Part shown: positions 25,757 to 35,045 of the stretch, piece by piece
Numbering within the stretch: position 1 is the stretch's first letter
Layout of the letters: every line of letters starts with the position of its first letter
Assembly (NCBI RefSeq): GCF_003390375.1
Contig: NZ_QUOT01000001.1
Coordinates: forward strand, 1,116,001-1,180,000
DNA from: Thalassotalea euphylliae
GTDB lineage: Bacteria; Pseudomonadota; Gammaproteobacteria; Enterobacterales; Alteromonadaceae
DNA: 64,000 bases
Direction: 5' to 3'
Translations under genes and position numbers: made by a program
Notes under the pieces: model-generated
Databases searched by the model: none
What the model was told of the DNA's origin: nothing
What the model saw: the letters and a program-made list of their open reading frames with translations, nothing else

Positions 25757-28700
25757 CTACGTTACTTGCTCAGCTGATAACGTTGAGACGGCCTTTTTAT
25801 TTTTATTAGCTAGTAGCATATAGAAAACTGGCGTAAATAACAGGCCAAATACCGTTACCCCAATCATGCCGCCAAATACCGCTACCCCCATTGCTTGACG
25901 CATTTCTGCGCCTGCACCTGTTGCCAACACAAGCGGCACAACACCGGCAGTAAAGGCAATTGAGGTCATTAAAATTGGGCGTAAACGCAAGCGACATGCT
26001 TCTAAAATTGCCGCTAATGGCGATTGACCAGCATCTTGAATTTCTTTGGCAAATTCCACCATCAAAATCGCATTTTTACAGGCCAGTGCGACCAGTACGA
26101 TCAACGCTATTTGGGTGAAAATATTGTTGTCACCGCCAATCATCCAAACACCCAACAAGGCAGAGAAAATGGTCATCGGCACAATCAAAATAATGGCTAA
26201 TGGTAAACGTAAACTTTCATATTGCGCAGCTAATACAGTAAACACTAACACCACCACTAGCGGGAAGATGTACACCATGGTATTACCGGCTAAAATTTGC
26301 TGGTAGGTGACTTCGGTCCACTCGTATTCCATGCCGTTTGGCAAGGTCGCGGCGAGTACTTCTTCAATCGCAAATTGTGCCTGATCAGAGCTATAACCCG
26401 GCGCTGGGCTACCGTTTAATTCAGCACTTGGATAACCGTTATAGTGCATCACGCGATCTGGCCCTGTGGTTGGCGTTACTGCCACAACTGCGCCCAACGG
26501 TACCATATGCCCTGCGGCATTACGGACTTTTAAGCCAAGAATTTGTTTCGGATCAACACGAAAGTCTGCATCTGCTTGCGCATTAACCTGATAAGTGCGG
26601 CCAAACAGGTTGAAATCGTTGACATACAATGAGCCTAAGTAAACTTGCAGCGCATCGAACACTTCCGAAAGCTCTACCCCTAATATCAAGGCTTGTTCGC
26701 GATCCACTTCAATATCCATTTGCGGTACTTGAATGCGGAAAGTTGAGTACAAGCCCATTAACTCTGGGCGTTTCTGCGCTTCACCAATCACCGCTTGTAG
26801 TGAGTCAAACAAAGCGTTAAACCCTAAGTTACCTCTGTCTTCAATTTGCAGCTTAAAACCACCCGTTGAACCTAAGCCTTGAATAGGCGGCGGTGGGAAA
26901 ATCGCGACAAAGGCTTCATCAATAGCCGCAAATTGGCCATTTAAGTTAGCCGCAATGGCATTAGCAGAAAGCTGTGGTTCATTGCGTTCGGTAAAATCTT
27001 TTAAGGTGACAAACACAATACCGCTGTTCGGACTGTTGGTAAACCCGTTCACCGACAAACCTGGGAAGGCTACGGTATTGGCAACACCTGGCGTGTTTAG
27101 CGCCATATCACTCATTTCTCGGATCACTTCTTCGGTACGATTCAAGCTTGCCGCATCTGGCAATTGCGCAATCGCCACTAGGTACTGCTTGTCTTGCTGA
27201 GGAATAAAACCACCCGGTACAGCATTAAACAAGCTACCAGTTGCGCCCACTAAACCTAGGTATAACACAGACACTAACAGCGAGAAGCGGATCAGCTTTT
27301 TCACTAAGTTTTCATAGGCATTAGTGCCTCTGTCAAACAACTTATTAAACGGTGTGAATACCACTTTGCTTAGCGTTTTATCTAACACACGTGTTAACCA
27401 GTCTGGCTTGGCGTCATGCCCTTTTAGCAACAATGCCGATAACGCTGGCGATAACGTTAACGAGTTAAACGCTGAAATCAGGGTTGAGATGGTAATAGTT
27501 AACGCAAACTGCTTGTAGAATTGGCCCGATAAACCAGTAATAAACGCGGTTGGAATAAATACCGCACATAGCACAAGTGCAATCGCAATAATTGGCCCAG
27601 TTACTTCGGTCATGGCTTTACGCGTTGCTTCTAATGGTGATAAACCATCGTGAATATTGCGCTCAACGTTTTCCACCACCACAATGGCATCATCAACGAC
27701 AATCCCGATGGCAAGTACCAAGCCAAACAGTGAAAGCGTGTTAATTGAAACGCCAATCCACTGCATAATAGCAAAGGTACCAATGAGTGATACAGGCACC
27801 GCAATTAATGGGATGATTGATGCGCGCCATGTTTGTAGGAATAAAATCACCACTAAGACCACCAGCACAATCGCTTCTAGTAAAGTAGCGATTACCGCGT
27901 CAATCGAGCCACGAACAAACACGGTTGGATCGTAAGCGATTTCATAAGCTACCCCTTGTGGAAAGGCTTTTGATAGCTCGGCCATGGTGCTGCGCACTTC
28001 ATCAGACAATTCAATAGCATTAGAGCCGGGACGCTGGAAAATCGGCATCGCTACCGCAGGCTTACCGTTAAGTAGTGAACGCAAGGCATAGGTGTTTTGG
28101 CCTAGCTCAACACGCGCGACATCCTTTAATCGGGTAATAGAGCCATCTTCACCCACTTTAATGACAATATCTTCAAACTCTTCAATCGAGTTTAAGCGCC
28201 CTTTTACGTTTAGGAGAACTTGGAATTCACTATCCACTGGCGTTGGCTGCGCGCCTAATGAACCTGCTGCAACTTGTCGGTTTTGCTCACGAACGGCTGA
28301 AACAACATCCATTGCTGTCATATTGCGTGAGGCAATAGCATCAGGGTTTAGCCATAAGCGCATTGAGTATTCACCGCCGCCAAATAGCTGAACATCACCA
28401 ACACCGCCTAAACGAGCGATCTGATCTTTCACATACAGGCTGGCATAGTTTGATAAGTAGCTGATTTCGCGTGACTCATCCGGCGAATATAAATGCACGA
28501 CCATGGTTAAATCAGGCGAAGCTTTTTCGGCGACTACACCCAAGCGCTGCACAGTTGTTGGCAAACGCGGTAAGGCACTGTTGACACGGTTTTGCACTTG
28601 AACTTGTGCTTTGTCTAAGTCAGTACCTAAGGCAAAAGTGACGGTTAAGGTCATGCGGCCATCACTGGTCGCCTGTGAAAACATATACAGCATGTTTTCG

Positions 28701-28921
28701 GTACCATTGATTTCCTGCTCAAGCGGCGTTGACACCGTTTCAGCAATCACTTTTGGGTTAGCCCCTGGGTAGTTCGCCGTGACCACAACAGTAGGTGGCA
28801 CAACTTCTGGATATTCACTGACCGGCAGTTGGAATAGAGAAATAGAACCGCCAATCAGGATAATCAGCGACAGCATCGACGCGAATATCGGTCGTTGAAT
28901 AAAGAAATGAGAAAAATTCAC
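25757..28921 (-). CDS. RND multidrug efflux permease, MexF-like
   Basis: 1054 residues. The N-terminus (NFSHFFIQRPIFASMLSLII) and the stretch DKAQVQVQNRVNSALPRLP match the MexF/AcrB HAE-1 group. Helix 4 carries the Asp pair in GIVVDDAIVVVENVER. It is an inner-membrane trimer that uses proton flow to expel drugs such as chloramphenicol or quinolones in MexF; the substrates here are unknown. GTG start with AGGAG 9 bases upstream. It follows the adaptor gene by 12 bases. No outer-membrane channel gene is present. Confidence 0.95.
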   Translation of the reverse strand: MNFSHFFIQRPIFASMLSLIILIGGSISLFQLPVSEYPEVVPPTVVVTANYPGANPKVIAETVSTPLEQEINGTENMLYMFSQATSDGRMTLTVTFALGTDLDKAQVQVQNRVNSALPRLPTTVQRLGVVAEKASPDLTMVVHLYSPDESREISYLSNYASLYVKDQIARLGGVGDVQLFGGGEYSMRLWLNPDAIASRNMTAMDVVSAVREQNRQVAAGSLGAQPTPVDSEFQVLLNVKGRLNSIEEFEDIVIKVGEDGSITRLKDVARVELGQNTYALRSLLNGKPAVAMPIFQRPGSNAIELSDEVRSTMAELSKAFPQGVAYEIAYDPTVFVRGSIDAVIATLLEAIVLVVLVVILFLQTWRASIIPLIAVPVSLIGTFAIMQWIGVSINTLSLFGLVLAIGIVVDDAIVVVENVERNIHDGLSPLEATRKAMTEVTGPIIAIALVLCAVFIPTAFITGLSGQFYKQFALTITISTLISAFNSLTLSPALSALLLKGHDAKPDWLTRVLDKTLSKVVFTPFNKLFDRGTNAYENLVKKLIRFSLLVSVLYLGLVGATGSLFNAVPGGFIPQQDKQYLVAIAQLPDAASLNRTEEVIREMSDMALNTPGVANTVAFPGLSVNGFTNSPNSGIVFVTLKDFTERNEPQLSANAIAANLNGQFAAIDEAFVAIFPPPPIQGLGSTGGFKLQIEDRGNLGFNALFDSLQAVIGEAQKRPELMGLYSTFRIQVPQMDIEVDREQALILGVELSEVFDALQVYLGSLYVNDFNLFGRTYQVNAQADADFRVDPKQILGLKVRNAAGHMVPLGAVVAVTPTTGPDRVMHYNGYPSAELNGSPAPGYSSDQAQFAIEEVLAATLPNGMEYEWTEVTYQQILAGNTMVYIFPLVVVLVFTVLAAQYESLRLPLAIILIVPMTIFSALLGVWMIGGDNNIFTQIALIVLVALACKNAILMVEFAKEIQDAGQSPLAAILEACRLRLRPILMTSIAFTAGVVPLVLATGAGAEMRQAMGVAVFGGMIGVTVFGLLFTPVFYMLLANKNKKAVSTLSAEQVT

Positions 28922-28933
28922 AGCGAGTAACTC

Positions 28934-30115
28934 CTAGCGAACAGCCGCAAGCGTGTCGGCAGTAGCTGGGTCAACGGTTAGCGCAACCGCTGATAAGTCT
29001 AAAGTGACATTGCGCGGGCTGATCACCATGCCTGGGAAGACTTTAGCTGGGCCATTTACCGCGATATTATCTTCAGGGTTTAAACCATCGGTGATCACGC
29101 GGTACTGACCGTAACGCTCACCTGCTGTCACTTGACGATATTGCACTGTGTTGTCTTCACCAATCGTTAACACAAAACGGTTTTTCAGATCGGTGCCAAT
29201 TGCACGATCTGGCACCAAAATGTGTTTTTCAATATCAGTAGACGCCAGTTTTAAGCGAGCAAAAGAACCAGCTTTTAACGCGCGCTCTTGCGTGTGATTA
29301 TCAAACGTTGCACGTACACGAATCGTACCTGTTGACGCATTCACCGCATTGTCGACAAAGTCGATATTGCCTTGATATTGCCGCTTTGTATTGCCTGCTA
29401 AGGTTAGCGTCACAGGCAATGGCGTGTTTGACGTTACCTTGGCAAAATCTGAGTTCCATGTGCGCTCGTCAATATCAAAGTATGCGTACATTTCATCGTT
29501 AGATACGATGTTAGTTAACACACTTTGATTAGCGATAACGTTGTTGCCTTCGGTAATTTCAGCGCGAGAAATCACACCAGTAATTGGCGACTTCACTGAG
29601 GTGAATTCTAAATCAAGTAAGGCTGAATCGAGTTGAGCTTTCAGTGCTAACAATTCCGCTTTACGTTGTTTTGAATCAGCTGAGCGCGATTCCACTTGTT
29701 CAATTGAAATGGCACTGCTTTTTCCTAAGTTTAAGGCTCGTTTTTCTCGATTAATCGCCTCTTCCAACGCTGCTTCACCAGCAAGAATTTGCGCGCGTAA
29801 GCGATCAACTACCGCTTGAAATGGACGAGGATCGATTTGAAAAAGTGCGTCACCTTGCTGCACCGTTTGCCCTTCGGTAAAGGCTATGCTTTCAACCACA
29901 CCTGAAACACGCGGCATTAAAATCACGCGCTGTGGCGTCTCAAGGCGAGTGGTATAGGTATGCCAAGATTGCACTTCTTGAAAGGCAACTTGTGCAACAT
30001 CAATTGGCAGTGGTGGCATTTGCATTTGTGGCTCGGCTTCTTGGCTATTACATCCAGCCAAGGTAAGTACCGCGAGCATTGCCGTTACGGAAGCTAATAA
30101 ATGAAGCTTTTTCAT
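28934..30115 (-). CDS. RND efflux adaptor lipoprotein, MexE-like
   Basis: 393 residues with a lipoprotein signal (lipobox LAGC, Cys about 22), barrel-sandwich halves (VESIAFTEGQTVQQGDALFQID and TGVISRAEITEGNNV), an alpha-hairpin (about 110-175), and beta-barrel and membrane-proximal domains. It anchors in the inner membrane by lipid and joins the pump to an outer-membrane channel. Operon with the pump; divergent from a LysR regulator, as mexT is from mexEF-oprN. Confidence 0.94.
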   Translation of the reverse strand: MKKLHLLASVTAMLAVLTLAGCNSQEAEPQMQMPPLPIDVAQVAFQEVQSWHTYTTRLETPQRVILMPRVSGVVESIAFTEGQTVQQGDALFQIDPRPFQAVVDRLRAQILAGEAALEEAINREKRALNLGKSSAISIEQVESRSADSKQRKAELLALKAQLDSALLDLEFTSVKSPITGVISRAEITEGNNVIANQSVLTNIVSNDEMYAYFDIDERTWNSDFAKVTSNTPLPVTLTLAGNTKRQYQGNIDFVDNAVNASTGTIRVRATFDNHTQERALKAGSFARLKLASTDIEKHILVPDRAIGTDLKNRFVLTIGEDNTVQYRQVTAGERYGQYRVITDGLNPEDNIAVNGPAKVFPGMVISPRNVTLDLSAVALTVDPATADTLAAVR

Positions 30116-30145
30116 GAAAATATATACCTTGTAATGCGCTAATTA

Positions 30146-30161
30146 CGACCACACGTGGTCG
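30146..30161. promoter_or_regulatory. Inverted repeat in the LysR/efflux divergent promoter region
   Basis: CGACCAC-AC-GTGGTCG, a perfect 7-bp inverted repeat 31 bases upstream of the adaptor start. It could be an operator or an mRNA leader hairpin. It does not have the T-N11-A form usual for LysR sites. Confidence 0.45.
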
Positions 30162-30328
30162 AGAATTTTATGAAAAGAGATTGGTAAGGGTGACAAATAC
30201 AGACTGTGAAACCATGACCAATTTATTGAGCGCTATTGTAAGGCTTTTATTGTTGCCTATTAACCACATATAATGACACACAGTGTTGCCAATGAAGCAC
30301 CAATAAAGTTAACTTTGTGGAGATCCGA

Positions 30329-31303
30329 ATGGATATTTCTAGCCGTATGTTGTTGTTTTTGGAAGTTTCTGAGCGCGGCTCATTTGCCAAAGTCGCCGAG
30401 CATAGAAAAATCGATCGCTCGGTTGTATCGAAACAAGTCGCCAAGTTAGAGCAAGAATTAGGCGTGCGCTTAATGAATCGTACCACGCGCTCCTTTTCCA
30501 TTACTGGCGCAGGCCATGATGTGCTAAGAAAGGCTCAAGCGCTCAAAAGCCTGCTTGATGACACGACGCGTGTTGCACAAAACTATCACCAAACGCCGCG
30601 GGGCACGCTAAAAATCACCTGTAGCTATTCACTGGCTAAGCAAGTGTTAATGCCGGTGATTACCTCCTTTCAGCAGCGCTTTCCGCAAGTTAACGTAGAA
30701 TTATTCACCGGCGATAAAGTCGTCGATATTATTGCTGATGGTTTTGATTTAGCGATCCGCGTTGGCGAACAAAAAGACTCTTCTATGGTGGCGCGCTACC
30801 TTGCCCGCAATCGCTTATTGTTACTTGCCGCGCCAAGCTTTATCGAACGCTTTGGCGAGCCGAAAACGCTTGAAGAACTGGCGAGCTTACCCGCTACTTG
30901 CTATGCCGGCGAGCAAATTAGGCCAGATTATATCGATTATGCCGACGATAAAAACGAGACACAGCGTGTGCACCTAAACTGGCAATTTGCCTGTAATGAA
31001 GTGGAGTTAATGCGCGACCATGTGCTTTCAGGCGCTTCGTTTTATCTCGCCCCTGCGTTTCAAATGCAAGACGATATCAGCGCTGGTCGCCTAGTGCCGA
31101 TCATGACCGACTTAAAACTACTGGATTTTACTGCGATTTATGCGGTATACCCGCACCGAGACTTGCCACTTAGAGCACGTTTGTTTTTTGATGCATTAAA
31201 AGAATATATCGGCGATAAAATTCCGATTTGGGAGCAGAATATTCCGAACTTTGAAAAAATGTACGGCAATCCAACGCGTGAAGAGTGGAACAGCCAAGCC
31301 TAA
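30329..31303 (+). CDS. LysR-family regulator, probable activator of the divergent RND operon
   Basis: 324 residues from the ATG at 30329, which has GGAG 7 bases upstream; a GTG twelve bases earlier overlaps that signal. Helix-turn-helix at about 15-40 (GSFAKVAEHRKIDRSVVSKQVAKLEQ), effector domain after about 90. It is divergent from the MexEF-like operon and so is likely its regulator. The effector is unknown. The gene ends before a perfect bidirectional terminator. Confidence 0.92.
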   Translation: MDISSRMLLFLEVSERGSFAKVAEHRKIDRSVVSKQVAKLEQELGVRLMNRTTRSFSITGAGHDVLRKAQALKSLLDDTTRVAQNYHQTPRGTLKITCSYSLAKQVLMPVITSFQQRFPQVNVELFTGDKVVDIIADGFDLAIRVGEQKDSSMVARYLARNRLLLLAAPSFIERFGEPKTLEELASLPATCYAGEQIRPDYIDYADDKNETQRVHLNWQFACNEVELMRDHVLSGASFYLAPAFQMQDDISAGRLVPIMTDLKLLDFTAIYAVYPHRDLPLRARLFFDALKEYIGDKIPIWEQNIPNFEKMYGNPTREEWNSQA

Positions 31304-31345
31304 ACCATCAACAAGTAGCTAACGTTAAAAAGGCACTAAAGTTAA

Positions 31346-31367
31346 AAAGGCACCAACTGGTGCCTTT
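31346..31367. terminator. Bidirectional terminator between LysR and ndh
   Basis: AAAGGCACCA pairs with TGGTGCCTTT (10-bp perfect stem, 2-base core loop) with an A run on the left. The sequence GTTAAAAAGGCAC also occurs 17 bases earlier at 31324. Confidence 0.75.
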
Positions 31368-31395
31368 ACGTAAATACCCGCTTAAATACTGGAAC

Positions 31396-32676
31396 TTAGT
31401 GCAGTTTCATTTTAGGTCGAGTCACTTTCACTAACCGTTCGGCAAACCACAAAATTGTGGCTCGCACTTGGCCGTGAATAGCGGCTTGGTGCATGCGATA
31501 CAAAGAAACATACACCAGTTTGGCAATGCGCCCTTCAATAAACATGCTGCCTTTGGTGAGATTCCCCATTAAACTGCCGACAGTACTAAAACGCGACAAA
31601 TTCACCAGCGAACCATAATCCATATAGCGATATTCTTTCGGCGCGAGCCCTTTGCGCTTACGTAAAATATTTTCTTTGACGATGCTCGCCATTTGGTGTG
31701 CTGACTGCGCTCTGGGTGGCACCCAACTTTCATCTGGGTTTTGAAAACCGCAGGCATCACCCAATACATAAATATCCTTATTAAACGTTGAGGTCAGGTC
31801 TTTATTGACTAGCACTTGCCCCATGCGATTGGTTTCGACGCCTTTAATTTGTGATAAAAACTCAGGCGCTTTTACCCCTGCCGCCCAGATCATAATATCG
31901 GCTTGCAGTTTTTCATCTTCGCTGGTGACAAAGCCATCATGCTCTGCGCGCTGCACCCGCGTTTGCTCTAATACTTCAACGCCTATCTTTTCTAACTCAC
32001 GTTTCGCAGCGCTTGCAATGCGATCAGGCAAGGCGGGTAAAATACGCGGTCCAGCTTCAATTAGGCGAATTTTAAGCTGCTCTGCGGCCATATGCTCAAA
32101 ACCATAGCTGCCCAGCATTTCGGTAACATGAAATAGCTCTGCCGCCAGCTCAACACCAGTCGCGCCTGCGCCAACTATATCAATGTGCAGCTCTTGCTTG
32201 GATTCGTCCTGACTAATTCGGGTAAAAGTGCTTAATAAAGTTTTGTGAAAGCGCTCAGCCTGTTGATGACTATCAAGAAAATAGCAATGCTCAGCCACGC
32301 CAGGCGTGCCAAAATCATTACTGACACTACCAACCGCTAACACTAATTGATCGTAGTGTAGTTGGCGCGTGCCGAGATTATGCTCGTCGCTGACAGGTTC
32401 TAAGGTCAGGGTTTTGTTGTCAGGGTTAACACCACTCAAACAGCCAAGCTGAAAGTGATAGCCATGACGTGCGCCATGCGCGTGATAAACCACGGCATTT
32501 AAGCCAGCATCAAAGGTGCCAGAGGCGACCTCGTGCAATAAAGGTTTCCACACATGGGTGCGGTTTTTGTCTACCAAGATGATCTTGGCTTGGTTTTTTC
32601 GGCCTAGTTTATGGCCTAATTGGGTTGCTAATTCAAGGCCGCCAGCCCCTCCTCCAACGATAACAATAGTTTGCAT
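31396..32676 (-). CDS. ndh: Type II NADH dehydrogenase (NDH-2)
   Basis: 426 residues. N-terminal FAD-binding GGGAGG (about 8-13), a second Rossmann motif for NADH (VGAGATGVELAAEL, about 168-181), a flavin-binding GDACGF near residue 307, and the AQSAHQMA segment near the quinone site. The C-terminal part forms amphipathic helices for membrane attachment. It passes electrons from NADH to quinone without pumping protons. AAGGA is well placed before the ATG. Single gene. Confidence 0.93.
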   Translation of the reverse strand: MQTIVIVGGGAGGLELATQLGHKLGRKNQAKIILVDKNRTHVWKPLLHEVASGTFDAGLNAVVYHAHGARHGYHFQLGCLSGVNPDNKTLTLEPVSDEHNLGTRQLHYDQLVLAVGSVSNDFGTPGVAEHCYFLDSHQQAERFHKTLLSTFTRISQDESKQELHIDIVGAGATGVELAAELFHVTEMLGSYGFEHMAAEQLKIRLIEAGPRILPALPDRIASAAKRELEKIGVEVLEQTRVQRAEHDGFVTSEDEKLQADIMIWAAGVKAPEFLSQIKGVETNRMGQVLVNKDLTSTFNKDIYVLGDACGFQNPDESWVPPRAQSAHQMASIVKENILRKRKGLAPKEYRYMDYGSLVNLSRFSTVGSLMGNLTKGSMFIEGRIAKLVYVSLYRMHQAAIHGQVRATILWFAERLVKVTRPKMKLH

Positions 32677-33027
32677 AGAAAAGTCCTTAAAAGTAATAAA
32701 GGACTGACGTCGACAAAATTTTTAACAGCTCACCTAGCATTCTTCGATACAGAGAGGAGCGTAGCCAAAACAACCCAACTTCAGTGCTTTATCACTTAAA
32801 AAGCAAAATCATACTAACACAATTTATACGGTAATTTTAAAGAACCCTTTGGTATTAATAAGTTACCTTAGGATTACAGTTCTGAAGCCGTTCTTCGGAA
32901 CTTCGAACTAGCAAATAGTCGATATGATCTTGATACAAATAGGCTATTTTTGAAGACGATATCGCCTAGCAGGTTAACCTTAGCAACTATAAAGTGGCTC
33001 GCAAAAGTTCAACCAAGGTAAATCACC
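32677..33027. other. Intergenic region between ndh and the FISUMP gene
   Basis: 351 AT-rich bases between divergent genes. The only structured feature found is the 37-bp element at 32932-32968, which recurs upstream of the SDR gene. Confidence 0.6.
32932..32968 (+). promoter_or_regulatory. 37-bp shared element, copy 1 (FISUMP gene)
   Basis: Begins GATACAAATAGGC and ends ATCGCCTA. TAGGC and GCCTA form an inverted repeat 19 bases apart. The same sequence ends and the same total length occur at 34862-34898. It lies 59 bases before the FISUMP-gene start. Confidence 0.68.
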
Positions 33028-33786
33028 ATGAGACCGCTAATTTTAGCGTTAGGAGCCATAGTGTCACTGACCATCGCAACACCCGTTAATGCCTCAGATT
33101 CCATGTCAAATAGCCAAACGCATACAAACAGCCTTGTGCAAGCAGATAGCGATGCACTAAGCAAAGATCTAAGTAAAGCACAACCTAGTGTCCAAGATAG
33201 TGAGGGCAACACCTATCGCACCGTAGCAATAGGCGATCAAATCTGGCTCGCAGAAAATCTAAGAAGTACTAAATTTCAAGATGGCTCGGCGATAAACACA
33301 GCCTTTATTCCAGAAGACGATGAAAATATGCTGCTAACCTATGGTCGGCTCTACAACTGGTATGATGTTGTCGACGAGCGAAATATTTGCCCTGTCGGCT
33401 GGCGCGTTGCCACTGACGCCGATTGGCAAGCATTAGAAAAAACCATTGGTATGGCAAATGCCGATTTAAATAAAGAAGGTTGGCGAGGTGACAATGATCT
33501 TGCTATCACCCTTAAAGAAGCACAACCAGATAGCTGGTTTAAAAATTTCGATAAATCACAAGTCAATAAATACAATTTCGCTGCCAGACCCGCTGGCGTG
33601 AAATGGCATAACTTTTATATCACCCAAGGTATGTACACCGAGTTTTGGACAAGCACGGAGGCAACCGACAAAAAAGCCTATAACCGAACGCTAGTCTACC
33701 CTTGGTGGAATTCTCACAAAGGCGAAATTAATCGCGTCAGGATATCGAAAGACTATATGTTTTCCGTGCGCTGTATCAAAATTTAA
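33028..33786 (+). CDS. Exported FISUMP-domain protein
   Basis: 252 residues with a signal peptide ending near VNA (about residue 22), then a polar linker and a FISUMP (Fibrobacter succinogenes paralogous) domain: YRTVAIGDQIWLAENLRST, YGRLYNWYDVVDERNICPVGWRVATDADW, and FWTSTEA near the C-terminus. The domain is common in surface proteins of Bacteroidetes and Fibrobacter, and its function is unknown. Here it is a lone domain in a periplasmic or secreted protein. It shares an upstream element with the SDR gene on the other side of the AraC gene. A well-placed AAGG precedes the ATG. Confidence 0.9.
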   Translation: MRPLILALGAIVSLTIATPVNASDSMSNSQTHTNSLVQADSDALSKDLSKAQPSVQDSEGNTYRTVAIGDQIWLAENLRSTKFQDGSAINTAFIPEDDENMLLTYGRLYNWYDVVDERNICPVGWRVATDADWQALEKTIGMANADLNKEGWRGDNDLAITLKEAQPDSWFKNFDKSQVNKYNFAARPAGVKWHNFYITQGMYTEFWTSTEATDKKAYNRTLVYPWWNSHKGEINRVRISKDYMFSVRCIKI

Positions 33787-33822
33787 TCAAGTGTAATGAG
33801 TTTTGATAACTTGCTAGTGCGA

Positions 33823-34770
33823 TTACTTGGTTTGCGCCCATTGCTTGGGAGATTGGCCATATAATCGCTTAAAGTCTCGGCTAAATTGGGACGAGCTCAC
33901 ATAGCCCATTGCCAGTGCTGCCGTGCTGACATTCTCACCACTAGCAATGCGCATTGCAGCATTATTTAATCGCATGGATTTAACAAATTGTATTGGCGAC
34001 ATAGTGGTTGCTTGCTTAAACTTGCGATGAAAGACAGCGCGGCTCATGCCCACTTGCGATGCAAGCTCGTCAATCGTCACGCTTTTACCTAAATGTGCCG
34101 ATAAATATTCAATTGAACGAGCGATTTCATTGCCCATACCGAACGCTCGCTTCACTGACTGACCTGCTTGCCCTTCCAGTACAGCGTAATAAAACTCTCT
34201 TAATCGATTATCCCCGAGTATTTTCATTTGAGTTGGGTTAGCCAATAATTGCAACAAACGTAGCAACGCATCAGTAAAACTATCATCCCATGTTGCCAAG
34301 CTTAAGCTCGGTGATTGGTCGCTATGTTTAGGTTGTTTCATAACACTGGTTGTACTGGCTAATTCGATTACCAGTTCAGTCATTACCTTAGTATCAAGCG
34401 AGATATAAACGCCTAACAGTGGCTGTTCAGGTGAAGCCAAAGGTGTGCCTGCTTCAACTGGCATCGACATAGTGCAGCACATGTATTGGTCGCTGCCATA
34501 GCTAAAACGCTGACCATCGAGTATCGCCTCTTTAGTACCGCTAACAATGGCGATAATTGCTGGCTCGTATATCGCCGGTGCACATCGCACTGCGTCAGTT
34601 ACTTTAAAAAGTTGTACGCCTTTAATACCGGTATCGATTAACGCTTCCGCGCTGACCTTGCTTTCACTTGCCGGCTTTTCACTAAGCTGTTGCTCGCCCA
34701 TGGTTTGCTGACTTACCTGAGCCTCAATTAGTTGCCTTATTTGTTGTTTCAGCGCGTCTTTATTGCTCAT
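33823..34770 (-). CDS. AraC-family regulator with AraC_N cupin domain
   Basis: 315 residues: an N-terminal ligand/dimerisation domain of the AraC_N type (about 45-195) and a C-terminal AraC double helix-turn-helix (about 215-312: VTIDELASQVGMSRAVFHRKFKQATTMSPIQFVKSMRL and GYVSSSQFSRDFKRLYGQSP). It converges on the FISUMP gene and is divergent from the SDR gene. Copies of a 37-bp element upstream of both neighbours make it the best candidate for the binding protein. AraC_N regulators often control adjacent alcohol or aldehyde oxidoreductases. Confidence 0.92.
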   Translation of the reverse strand: MSNKDALKQQIRQLIEAQVSQQTMGEQQLSEKPASESKVSAEALIDTGIKGVQLFKVTDAVRCAPAIYEPAIIAIVSGTKEAILDGQRFSYGSDQYMCCTMSMPVEAGTPLASPEQPLLGVYISLDTKVMTELVIELASTTSVMKQPKHSDQSPSLSLATWDDSFTDALLRLLQLLANPTQMKILGDNRLREFYYAVLEGQAGQSVKRAFGMGNEIARSIEYLSAHLGKSVTIDELASQVGMSRAVFHRKFKQATTMSPIQFVKSMRLNNAAMRIASGENVSTAALAMGYVSSSQFSRDFKRLYGQSPKQWAQTK

Positions 34771-34861
34771 ATTTACATTCTACTTGTTAGCCTAACCAAC
34801 TATCTTGACTCCCGAGCCCACATTTTAACAGTTCACCAAATCACTAAATTAACACCAATAC

Positions 34862-34898
34862 GATACAAATAGGCAAGTTTTAACGACTTTATCGCCTA
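34862..34898 (+). promoter_or_regulatory. 37-bp shared element, copy 2 (AraC/SDR divergent region)
   Basis: Begins GATACAAATAGGC and ends ATCGCCTA, with TAGGC/GCCTA again separated by 19 bases. It lies 91 bases upstream of the AraC start and 147 bases before the SDR start, so it could serve both. Confidence 0.7.
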
Positions 34899-35045
34899 TT
34901 AGCTACAACTATTGAGATTTATAGTATTTCACCTGAGCAAGTGCTTTAAGCTTATTAAGCATATGGGTTAACGACCGAAACCCGCAATAACGGTGACTTG
35001 CCAACCCATTTAGTACTTTAGCAACACGTATTCAGGAGTTAGACG

